Positions 1-5,472 of a stretch of DNA of 6,199 nt are shown one piece after another; position 1 is the first letter of the stretch, and each line of letters begins with the position of its first letter. A model generated the notes under the pieces. It did not search any database and was not told the origin of the DNA. It worked only from the letters and a program-made list of their open reading frames with translations. The DNA comes from JABFRJ01 sp031379035 (lineage in GTDB: Bacteria > Pseudomonadota > Alphaproteobacteria > Rhizobiales > Hyphomicrobiaceae). Where the stretch lies: NCBI GenBank assembly GCA_031379035.1, contig JANNEU010000243.1, positions 1 through 6,199 on the forward strand, written 5' to 3'. A program made the translations under genes and the position numbers.

Positions 1-1
1 G

Positions 2-859
2 ACACGCGATCTCCCGTTCTTCCTCGCGGACATGAAACGTCACAAGACGACACCAAGCCGTTGGTTTGAAAACGTGTCGGCAGCCGACATGCGCAAGGTG
101 CTCACGCTCATCAAACGGCAGGGCCCGCTGTCGATCCGCGATATCGATGATGACGAGTTGGTCGAGAAAGATCATCCGTGGGCCAGCCGCAAGCCGTCCA
201 AGCGGGCCTTGCAGTTCGCGTTCTTTACTGGTCAGCTGACGGTGTGTGAACGCGTCGGCATGCTGAAGAGCTATGAACTGACGCAACGCCATTTCGGCTG
301 GGAAACGCGGCCTAAGCCGGCGTCGGACACAAACATCGCGGCGTATCTGCTCGACCGCGCGCTCAGGTCGCAAGGTCTGGTGAGCCTCGATTCGATTTGC
401 CACCTGATTGCCAGACGAAAGCCTGCCGTGCGCGCCGTCATCGAAGCACGTGTCCGCCGCAAGGCATTGGTGCCGGTGCGGTTGGAGGCCGCGGGCACCG
501 TTGAGTTCTGGGCGGCACCCGACACGCTGGACCTCGCGCCAGAGCCATCCGCCGACCTGGTCCACATTCTCTCACCGTTCGATCCACTGATCATCCAGCG
601 CAAGCGCTTGCAGCAGTTCTTCGGCTACGACCACCGGTTCGAAGCGTATCTGCCGAAAGAGAAGCGCGTGTTCGGTTACTTCGCGCTGCCGGTGCTGATC
701 GGCGACCAGGTCGTGGCCACGCTCGATCTCAAAGCTGACCGGGCGAAGCGGACACTTCAGATTCAGCAATGGACGTGGGTCGGCAGCAGCAAGTCATCGC
801 AGCACAAACGCTTGATCGACGAAGCGCTCCACCGGTTTGAGCGGTTCCAGCTCGCGTAG
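2..859 (+). CDS. YcaQ/AlkZ-type winged-helix DNA glycosylase family protein, 3' part (start lies before the window)
   Basis: The frame is open from base 2 and ends at TAG 857-859, giving 285 visible residues. Full-length relatives have roughly 400, so the N-terminal third is missing. The ATG at base 32 is probably internal, because the ten upstream codons (TRDLPFFLAD) continue the family sequence. Visible features typical of the HTH_42 (YcaQ) family are the RQGPLSIRDI segment of a winged-helix repeat, a second helical repeat around 'LDRALRSQGLVSLDSICHL', and the C-terminal signature LSPFDPLIIQRKRLQQFFGY followed by 'RVFGYFALPVLIGDQVVA' and 'LDLKADR'. Characterised members (E. coli YcaQ/AlkX, Streptomyces AlkZ) excise alkylated bases and unhook interstrand crosslinks in the cytoplasm. 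Their catalytic Q-containing motif lies near the N-terminus, outside this window, so activity cannot be judged. The gene is separated from the next one by 312 bases and looks functionally unrelated to it. Family assignment is strong; exact substrate is unknown. Confidence 0.88.
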   Translation, partial: TRDLPFFLADMKRHKTTPSRWFENVSAADMRKVLTLIKRQGPLSIRDIDDDELVEKDHPWASRKPSKRALQFAFFTGQLTVCERVGMLKSYELTQRHFGWETRPKPASDTNIAAYLLDRALRSQGLVSLDSICHLIARRKPAVRAVIEARVRRKALVPVRLEAAGTVEFWAAPDTLDLAPEPSADLVHILSPFDPLIIQRKRLQQFFGYDHRFEAYLPKEKRVFGYFALPVLIGDQVVATLDLKADRAKRTLQIQQWTWVGSSKSSQHKRLIDEALHRFERFQLA

Positions 860-910
860 CGCCATCGCGCAAAATGTTCGACCAGCGACCATCAAAATTC
901 GTCATGTGTG

Positions 911-1035
911 GACGGCGGCCACCCAAGCAAGGCGCAAGTTTTCAGCGTCCCTTCGACGTACCGTGGTGCAAACTTGAATTCTTCCATTTGTTTGTCCCTT
1001 GCAATTAAACTTTCCTCGCTTGGGTGGCCGCCGTC
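911..1035. repeat. 125-bp element bounded by 22-bp near-perfect inverted repeats (MITE-like or cruciform-forming)
   Basis: The left arm at 911-928 (GACGGCGGCCACCCAAGC) is the exact reverse complement of 1018-1035. Past one mismatch (929 against 1017) the pairing continues for three more base pairs (930-932 with 1014-1016). An imperfect extension with a two-base length difference reaches an AAGTTT at 936-941 facing AAACTT at 1007-1012. The interior is clearly more AT-rich than the arms and encodes nothing evident. I see no flanking target-site duplication, so insertion by a transposase is not proven. Alternatives are a cruciform operator-like structure or a stable stem formed if YcaQ transcripts read through. 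The repeat is certain; its origin is not. Confidence 0.85.
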
Positions 1036-1121
1036 ACTCTCCGCGTGCACCGCACGACGCGGCCATGACGACCGTTAGTTTCGATGGCAGGCCAGATAGG
1101 TCGCTGGTTTGTATAAGGTCG

Positions 1122-1149
1122 TTGACAGTCCAACCGGCAGCGTTAGCTT
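1122..1149 (+). promoter_or_regulatory. Possible sigma-70-type promoter for the three-gene operon
   Basis: A perfect -35 hexamer TTGACA lies at 1122-1127, followed after 16 bases by TAGCTT at 1144-1149, a poor but possible -10. Transcription would then start about 15 bases before the ATG at 1172. A better-looking TATAAG at 1112-1117 has no matching -35 upstream. The call rests mainly on the -35 match and its position and is weak. Confidence 0.25.
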
Positions 1150-1171
1150 CTGATCAACTGGAGACCTGCGC

Positions 1172-2713
1172 ATGCTCATGACCGCCCACGACTATCGCCA
1201 ATCGCTCCGCCGCTACAGCCCGCGCGTTTTCGTCAATGGCCGGCGCATTGCCTCGGTGGCGGATGAGCCGTTGCTGGCACCCGGCATCGCCGCGACCGGC
1301 GTGACCTACGATTTTGCGCATGTCGCAGAGCACGCGCCGCTGATGACGGCCCGGCAGGGGACGTCGGGCAAGATCGTCAACCGGATGCTGCATATCGACG
1401 AGACGTCGCAAGACCTCCTCTACAAGCTCGAGGCGGTACGGCTGACGTGCCGTGAATCAGGCTGCGCCATGCGTTATCTCAGCCACGATGCGCTCAATGC
1501 ATTGTTCCAGGCGACCAAGCGCGCCGACCTTGTCCACGGCAGCGACAGCCACCAGCGCTTTCTTGCCTATCTTCATCGCGTGCAAGACGAGGACCTGACA
1601 CTCGGCGTCGCCATGACAGATGCGAAAGGCGACCGCTCAAAGCGCCCCGGTGCCCAGGAAAACCCCGACGTTTATGTTCACATCAAAGAGCGCCGCAAGG
1701 ACGGGATCGTCATTCGCGGCACGAAAGCCATCGTGACGGCCGCGCCCTATGTGCACGAGTTCCTGGTCATGCCATGCCGCACGATGACGCCGGAAGACGC
1801 GCACTTTGCCGTTGCCTGTGCGGTGCCATGCGATGCCGAAGGGGTCACCATCGTGGCGCGACCCGCGGGGCGCCCTGGTGAGGCCGCAGCGAAATACTCA
1901 GCCAAGTACGGCCAATCAACCGGTGTCGTGCAATTCGACAACGTCTTCGTGCCGTGGGATCGCGTCTTCATGGACGGCCAGTGCGAGGAAGCCGGCTTAC
2001 TGACGACGTCGTACGCGACGCATCATCGCCACTCCTGCATTGGCGCGCGCGCCGGCTTCGGCGATCTGCTGATCGGCGCCGGCGCGCTGATGTTCAAAGC
2101 CAACGGCCTTGATGCGCACAAACACGGTCATATCCGCGACGCCATGGTCGAACTGATCAAGATCGTCGAAGGGTTCTTTGCCTGCGGTGTGGCGGCGTCG
2201 GTCTATGGGATGAAAGATCCTGGCGGCTCGATCATGCCGGACACGGTGTTTGCCAACGTCGGCAAGTTGCTGCTGGCGACACAAATCTACGACATGCACC
2301 GCCTTGCACACTATGTCTCCGGCGGGCTGATTGTTGCCTTGCCAGGGCCGGATGAAGATCACAATCCGGAGACAGCGGCATCACTGGCGGCGGTCCTGGC
2401 TGGCCGTCCCGATGTGCCTGCCTCGGCCCGTCTCGAGGTTGCGCGCCTGATGGAAGATCTTACCGCATCGTACACCGGCAGCTGGATGTCGCTCATCTCG
2501 TTGCACGGCGGCGGCAGTCCTGAAGCCATGAAGCGCGAAATCTGGCGCAACTATCCGGTCGGTGAAAAGGCCGAGCTGGTCGAAAAGCTGCTCGACCGCG
2601 GCGTGCTGGACGAGGGCCGCAAGGTCTCCAAGCAACCCGGCCGATGCTGTGCGACCGGTTGTGAGGTTCCCGAGCCGCTGGCCGTCCGGTCAGCGCCGCT
2701 TGCTGCCGAGTGA
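1172..2713 (+). CDS. HpaB / 4-hydroxybutyryl-CoA dehydratase superfamily flavoprotein with substituted Fe-S and catalytic residues
   Basis: The protein has 513 residues. The ATG at 1172 is chosen because GGAG at 1160-1163 sits 8 bases upstream and the opening MLMTAHDYRQSLRRY matches 4-hydroxybutyryl-CoA dehydratase (AbfD). The match runs along the whole chain: AMTDAKGDRSKRP (147-159), DGIVIRGTKA (177-186), VVQFDNVFVPWDRVF (252-266), HHRHSCIGARAGFGD (284-298) and LHGGGSPEA near 450-460. The family binds FAD and acts on CoA thioesters or, as HpaB, on phenols. Against the Clostridium aminobutyricum enzyme as I recall it, ligands C99 and H292 are kept (C98, H285), but C103 is Tyr102 and C299 is Ala292. 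Catalytic E257, Y296, K300 and E455 align with Gln270, Cys289, Arg293 and Ile. A normal [4Fe-4S]-dependent dehydratase is therefore unlikely; a flavin-only isomerase, dehydrogenase or monooxygenase is more plausible. The C-terminus carries a cysteine cluster (C492, C493, C497). The stop codon touches the acyl-CoA dehydrogenase region, suggesting co-transcription. Confidence 0.85.
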   Translation: MLMTAHDYRQSLRRYSPRVFVNGRRIASVADEPLLAPGIAATGVTYDFAHVAEHAPLMTARQGTSGKIVNRMLHIDETSQDLLYKLEAVRLTCRESGCAMRYLSHDALNALFQATKRADLVHGSDSHQRFLAYLHRVQDEDLTLGVAMTDAKGDRSKRPGAQENPDVYVHIKERRKDGIVIRGTKAIVTAAPYVHEFLVMPCRTMTPEDAHFAVACAVPCDAEGVTIVARPAGRPGEAAAKYSAKYGQSTGVVQFDNVFVPWDRVFMDGQCEEAGLLTTSYATHHRHSCIGARAGFGDLLIGAGALMFKANGLDAHKHGHIRDAMVELIKIVEGFFACGVAASVYGMKDPGGSIMPDTVFANVGKLLLATQIYDMHRLAHYVSGGLIVALPGPDEDHNPETAASLAAVLAGRPDVPASARLEVARLMEDLTASYTGSWMSLISLHGGGSPEAMKREIWRNYPVGEKAELVEKLLDRGVLDEGRKVSKQPGRCCATGCEVPEPLAVRSAPLAAE

Positions 2714-2730
2714 TGGCGCTACCGCCACCA

Positions 2731-2736
2731 AAAGGA
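2731..2736 (+). promoter_or_regulatory. Ribosome binding site that sets the acyl-CoA dehydrogenase start
   Basis: AAAGGA lies 6 bases before the ATG at 2743. The two earlier in-frame starts (GTG 2710, and ATG 2713 overlapping the upstream TGA) would add a proline-rich stretch (MMALPPPKGLS) that does not look like an acyl-CoA dehydrogenase N-terminus. Confidence 0.7.
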
Positions 2737-2742
2737 TTGTCC

Positions 2743-3912
2743 ATGATCGTTTCTCCCGCCAAGGCCGCGCTCGCGGCCTCACCGGTTTTCTCGGCCGAAC
2801 ACGAGGCCCTGCGCGCGCTCGTGCGCCGTTTCGTCGATGCCGAGATCAAACCGCATGGCGATCGCTGGGAGAAAGACGGTTTCGTGCCGCGCAGCGTGCT
2901 GCGCCGCATGGGTGAACTCGGGTTGTTCGGCATCCGCTATCCGGCGGTCTATGGCGGTGCCGACATGGACACGCTGGCCACGGTTGTTCTCGCCGAAGAA
3001 CTGGGGCGCTGCACCTATTCTGGCGTCGCCATCACGGCCCTGGTCCACACCGACATGGCCTCGGTCCACGTCTTCAATGCCGGAACGCCGGCGCAACGCG
3101 ACCGCTGGATGCCGAAGATTGTGTCCGGCGAGGTGATTACGGCCGTCGCCATCACCGAGCCTGATGCCGGCTCTGACGTGAAGGGCATCCGCACGACTGC
3201 CCGCAAGACCGCTGCTGGCTGGGTTCTCAATGGCCGCAAGATCTACATCACCAATGGCGTGCACGCGAACCTGTACTGTGTCGCCGCCAAGACCGACGCC
3301 GGTGCCGGCAGCAAGGGCATGACGATGTTTCTGGTCGAAAAAGGCACCGCCGGTTTCAGCGTCGGCCGCACGCTCGACAAGCACGGCTGGCGCTCGTCGG
3401 ATACGGCGGAACTCGTGTTCGAAGACTGCGTGATCCCCGCTGACAGCGTCCTTGGTGAGGAGGGCCGCGGCTTCTATGCCATCATGAAGAACTTCCAGAA
3501 CGAGCGCGTGGTGATCGGCGCCATGGCCATGGGTGAGGCCCAGGCCGCCCTCGATCTGACGACCGACTACGTCCGCCTGCGCACAGCGTTTGGCGCGCCG
3601 TTGTGGGAAAAGCAGACAATCCGCCAGCGCCTGGCCATGCTGTCAGCCAAAGTCGAAGCCGGACGGCAGCTCGTCTACTCGGCCGCCTGGAAAGACGCGC
3701 ACGGCCACGACGCCACCAAAGAGGTGTCGATGGTTAAAGCCTATTGCGGCGAGCTGGTGAACGAAGTGATGTACACGTGCCTGCAGTTCCATGGCGGCTT
3801 CGGTTTCATGCGTGAGAGCGCGATTGAACGCATGTCCCGCGACGCCCGCGTCCAATCCATCGGCGGCGGCGCCACGGAAGTGATGCTGGAAGAGATTGCC
3901 AAGCGGATGTGA
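2743..3912 (+). CDS. Acyl-CoA dehydrogenase, with helix-G catalytic glutamate (LCAD/isovaleryl-CoA type)
   Basis: The 389-residue protein is full length for the family and is expected to oxidise an acyl-CoA to the 2,3-enoyl-CoA, reducing FAD and passing electrons to electron-transfer flavoprotein in the cytoplasm. An N-terminal helical domain starts around residue 17 (FSAEHEALRALVRRFV). The flavin-binding TEPDAGSD motif is at 138-145, followed by NGRKIYITNG (163-172) in the middle beta domain. The C-terminal helical domain includes QFHGGFGFMRE and the final IGGGATEVMLEE. At the usual position of the short/medium-chain catalytic Glu there is Gly375. Glu254 in FQNERVVIG instead matches the helix-G catalytic base of long-chain and isovaleryl-CoA dehydrogenases, so the enzyme should be active. 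The start is set by AAAGGA at 2731-2736. It lies 29 bases after the upstream stop, consistent with an operon. The substrate cannot be read from the sequence; a branched, long or ring-containing acyl-CoA is possible. Confidence 0.93.
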   Translation: MIVSPAKAALAASPVFSAEHEALRALVRRFVDAEIKPHGDRWEKDGFVPRSVLRRMGELGLFGIRYPAVYGGADMDTLATVVLAEELGRCTYSGVAITALVHTDMASVHVFNAGTPAQRDRWMPKIVSGEVITAVAITEPDAGSDVKGIRTTARKTAAGWVLNGRKIYITNGVHANLYCVAAKTDAGAGSKGMTMFLVEKGTAGFSVGRTLDKHGWRSSDTAELVFEDCVIPADSVLGEEGRGFYAIMKNFQNERVVIGAMAMGEAQAALDLTTDYVRLRTAFGAPLWEKQTIRQRLAMLSAKVEAGRQLVYSAAWKDAHGHDATKEVSMVKAYCGELVNEVMYTCLQFHGGFGFMRESAIERMSRDARVQSIGGGATEVMLEEIAKRM

Positions 3913-4045
3913 CTTGGCGACCAGGCACCCCAGGGTTGCCTAAGCGGCTCGCCTTTGCCTTCCCGGCGCGTCTCGCGTATCGTTTTCCGATGATTTGGAT
4001 GGCGGCGGGCCGGGATGCCCGCGCGGCCCACCCGGAGCGACCCGC
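3913..4045. other. Intergenic spacer before paaA with GC-rich hairpin potential
   Basis: In this 133-base gap two weak structures can be drawn: AGGCA (3923-3927) facing TGCCT (3937-3941), and a nested GC-rich stem GGGC-CGGG (4007-4014) with CCCG (4018-4021) and GCCC (4026-4029) just upstream of the paaA ribosome binding site. Neither has a T-run, so they are not intrinsic terminators. They may affect paaA translation or transcript processing, or be chance in GC-rich DNA. Confidence 0.35.
4034..4037 (+). promoter_or_regulatory. Ribosome binding site that sets the paaA start
   Basis: GGAG is placed 8 bases before ATG 4046. The longer frame opening at TTG 3995 would add 17 glycine/proline-rich residues through the hairpin region and has no match to PaaA. 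Confidence 0.65.
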
Positions 4046-5056
4046 ATGTACACGCAAGCCCTCAATGAAAAGCCCGGTGCCAGCAGCCCACCGTCACGCC
4101 CCGAGGATGCCGCCAAGCTGGCCCGCTTCCAGGCCATCGTCGACGCCGAGGACAAGGTCGAGCCCAACGACTGGATGCCCGACGCCTACCGCAAGACGCT
4201 GCAACGGCAGATCTCGCAACATGCGCATTCCGAAATCATCGGCATGCAGCCGGAGGGCAACTGGCTGACGCGCGCGCCGTCGCTCAAGCGCAAGGCGGCG
4301 GCCCTGGCCAAGGTGCAGGACGAAGCCGGCCACGGGCTCTACCTCTACTCCGCCGCCGAAACACTCGGCATGAGCCGCGAAGAATACTTCGAGCAACTGC
4401 TGTCCGGCCGCGCCAAGTATTCGTCGATCTTCAACTACCCGACGTTGACCTGGGCTGACATGGGTGCTGTCGGCTGGCTGGTGGATGGCGCGGCGATCAT
4501 GAACCAGATCCCGCTGTGCCGCTGCAGCTATGGCCCCTACGCGCGCGCCATGATCCGCATCTGCAAGGAAGAGAGCTTCCATCAGCGCCAGGGCTACGAG
4601 ATGATGGTGGTGCTCGCCAAGGGTACGCCGGCGCAGAAGGCGATGGCGCAAGACGCGCTGAACCGGTTTTATTGGCCCGTGCTGATGATGTTTGGTCCCT
4701 CCGACAAAGAGAGCATGCATTCCGCCGACAGCACGAAGTGGAAGATCAAGCGCTTCTCCAACGACGAACTGCGGCAGAAGTTCCTCGATGCGACGGTGCC
4801 GCAAGCCCAGTACCTCGGCCTGACGCTGCCGGACCCGGACTTGAAGTTCAACGACGCAACCGGCCACTGGGAACATGGCGAGATCGACTGGAGCGAGTTC
4901 AAACGCGTGCTCGCCGGTGATGGGCCGTGCAACCGGCAGCGCATGAAGGTGCGTCGCCAGGCTGAGGCTGACGGTGCCTGGGTGCGCGAGGCGGCATTGG
5001 CGTTTGCAGAAAAGCGCCGGCAGCGGACGGCCGCCGCCAAGGTGGCGGCAGAGTGA
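4046..5056 (+). CDS. paaA: 1,2-phenylacetyl-CoA epoxidase, catalytic subunit PaaA
   Basis: PaaA is the diiron oxygenase subunit that epoxidises the ring of phenylacetyl-CoA at the 1,2 position, using O2 and electrons from the reductase PaaE, in a complex with the structural subunit PaaC and the small PaaB. The 336-residue product follows E. coli PaaA (309 residues) closely from VEPNDWMPDAYRKTL onward: QHAHSEIIGMQPEGNW (58-73), AKVQDEAGHGLYLYSA (88-103), KYSSIFNYPTL (124-134), WLVDGAA (144-150), KEESFHQRQG (174-183), TKWKIKRFSNDELRQ, and WVREAALA near the end. The two ExxH iron-binding motifs are intact (E93-H96 and E176-H179); E63 is a likely further ligand by position. About 20 extra residues precede the conserved part. 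No paaB, paaC, paaD or paaE follows; the next 414 bases are non-coding. It probably relies on partners encoded elsewhere, or acts on a related CoA thioester produced by the two upstream genes. The family call is very secure; substrate identity is inferred. Confidence 0.95.
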   Translation: MYTQALNEKPGASSPPSRPEDAAKLARFQAIVDAEDKVEPNDWMPDAYRKTLQRQISQHAHSEIIGMQPEGNWLTRAPSLKRKAAALAKVQDEAGHGLYLYSAAETLGMSREEYFEQLLSGRAKYSSIFNYPTLTWADMGAVGWLVDGAAIMNQIPLCRCSYGPYARAMIRICKEESFHQRQGYEMMVVLAKGTPAQKAMAQDALNRFYWPVLMMFGPSDKESMHSADSTKWKIKRFSNDELRQKFLDATVPQAQYLGLTLPDPDLKFNDATGHWEHGEIDWSEFKRVLAGDGPCNRQRMKVRRQAEADGAWVREAALAFAEKRRQRTAAAKVAAE

Positions 5057-5280
5057 GAGCGCAGCGTCATCCGCCGCCACAGGCGGGATAGCACCCAAAG
5101 TCGCAAAACGGCTGCACGTGCCATCTGAGACCGCGACTCACCTGCGCTTTCTAACGCTGCGCTGGCTCTGCCGGCGCATCAGAGCGTCCAAAAACGTCAA
5201 AACCGCTGTCCTGCAGCGTGTTTGTGACGCCACAGGCCGCTTGCAAAACATGCACTTTTCCGCCGCAAAAATGCGTCTGT

Positions 5281-5293
5281 TAACGGTGCGTTA
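5281..5293. repeat. Short palindrome TAACG-GTG-CGTTA, possible operator
   Basis: A perfect 5-bp inverted repeat lies around a 3-base spacer, in the likely promoter zone of the speD-like gene. A second small inverted repeat, AGGAA (5302-5306) with TTCCT (5314-5318), follows at once. Half-sites of this size suit a dimeric repressor, but short palindromes also occur by chance. Confidence 0.3.
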
Positions 5294-5340
5294 CCCCCGC
5301 CAGGAAAAATCTGTTCCTACAGCAACATTTCTTCTTGCGT

Positions 5341-5369
5341 AGGGGGGGGTATTGCCCCATATGCCCCCT
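5341..5369 (+). promoter_or_regulatory. G8 tract with two competing C-runs, possible leader hairpin of the speD-like gene
   Basis: Eight consecutive G (5342-5349) are followed by GCCCC (5354-5358) and then GCCCCC (5363-5368). The G-run can pair with either C-run but not both. AGGGGG at 5341-5346 is the exact complement of CCCCCT at 5364-5369. It lies about 100 bases before the start codon. Structure is clear on paper; function is inference. Confidence 0.3.
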
Positions 5370-5434
5370 CGTCCGTCAGTCCACCTGCCCTAAAGGTCAA
5401 GGAAACCCTGAAACCACCAAGGTAAGGAGCCGAC

Positions 5435-5472
5435 GGGTCAAATATCTGTCTACTGGTTGGGGAGGGTCAAAT
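5435..5472 (+). repeat. Direct repeat GGGTCAAAT, second copy overlapping the ribosome binding site and start codon of the speD-like gene
   Basis: GGGTCAAAT occurs at 5435-5443 and again at 5464-5472, 29 bases apart. The second copy joins the strong GGGGAGGG ribosome binding site (5459-5466) to the ATG at 5471. The upstream copy could mimic or compete for whatever recognises the start region. Confidence 0.4.

Larger units (their letters stand above)
860..1171. other. Intergenic region, 312 bases, holding a large inverted repeat and the probable promoter of the downstream operon
   Basis: No convincing gene is present. Bases 860-910 show nothing recognisable. Bases 911-1035 are bounded by long inverted repeats with a noticeably more AT-rich interior. 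Bases 1036-1171 probably hold the promoter and leader of the 1172 gene, including TTGACA at 1122-1127. The 60-residue open frame starting with TTG at 999 runs through the right arm of the inverted repeat and overlaps the next gene. It has no family resemblance and is not called. Confidence 0.7.
5057..5470. other. Intergenic region, 414 bases, between paaA and the speD-like gene
   Basis: No gene is supported here. An open frame reaching 5342 is only the tail of a shadow frame that starts inside paaA. No intrinsic terminator with a T-run is visible after paaA; the only stem there is a short CCGCC/GGCGG at 5074-5086. Bases 5057-5250 show nothing else recognisable. The second half is more AT-rich and holds a 13-base palindrome (5281-5293), a G8 run facing C-runs (5342-5368) and a direct repeat near the start codon (5435-5472). 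The speD-like promoter should lie here, but I could not pick hexamers with confidence. The long spacing leaves room for a structured leader. Confidence 0.6.

Noticed and set aside
32..34. ATG at base 32 as the true start of the YcaQ-like gene
   Set aside because: The frame is open to the window edge with family-like residues upstream, and the product would lack the catalytic N-terminal region.
999..1181. 60-residue open frame on + strand from a TTG codon
   Set aside because: It starts inside the inverted-repeat element, lacks a clear ribosome binding site, overlaps the next gene and has no recognisable protein features.
2779..3384. 201-residue open frame on the - strand opposite the acyl-CoA dehydrogenase gene
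   Set aside because: Antisense shadow of a strongly conserved gene; no family resemblance.
5071..5087. CCGCC/GGCGG stem just after paaA as a terminator
   Set aside because: The stem is short and has no T-run after it; in DNA this GC-rich such stems arise by chance.
4094..5098. Long 334-residue open frame on the - strand opposite paaA
   Set aside because: It is a shadow of the high-GC paaA reading frame; the composition is typical of antisense frames and the + strand product is an unmistakable PaaA.
4974..5342. 122-residue + strand frame running from the end of paaA into the spacer
   Set aside because: Its first part is an out-of-frame reading of paaA, the rest has no similarity to PaaB or any family, and there is no ribosome binding site.
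5391..5470. Known SAM riboswitch ahead of the speD-like gene
   Set aside because: I could not match the conserved core of any SAM riboswitch class I know; only generic hairpin potential is visible.
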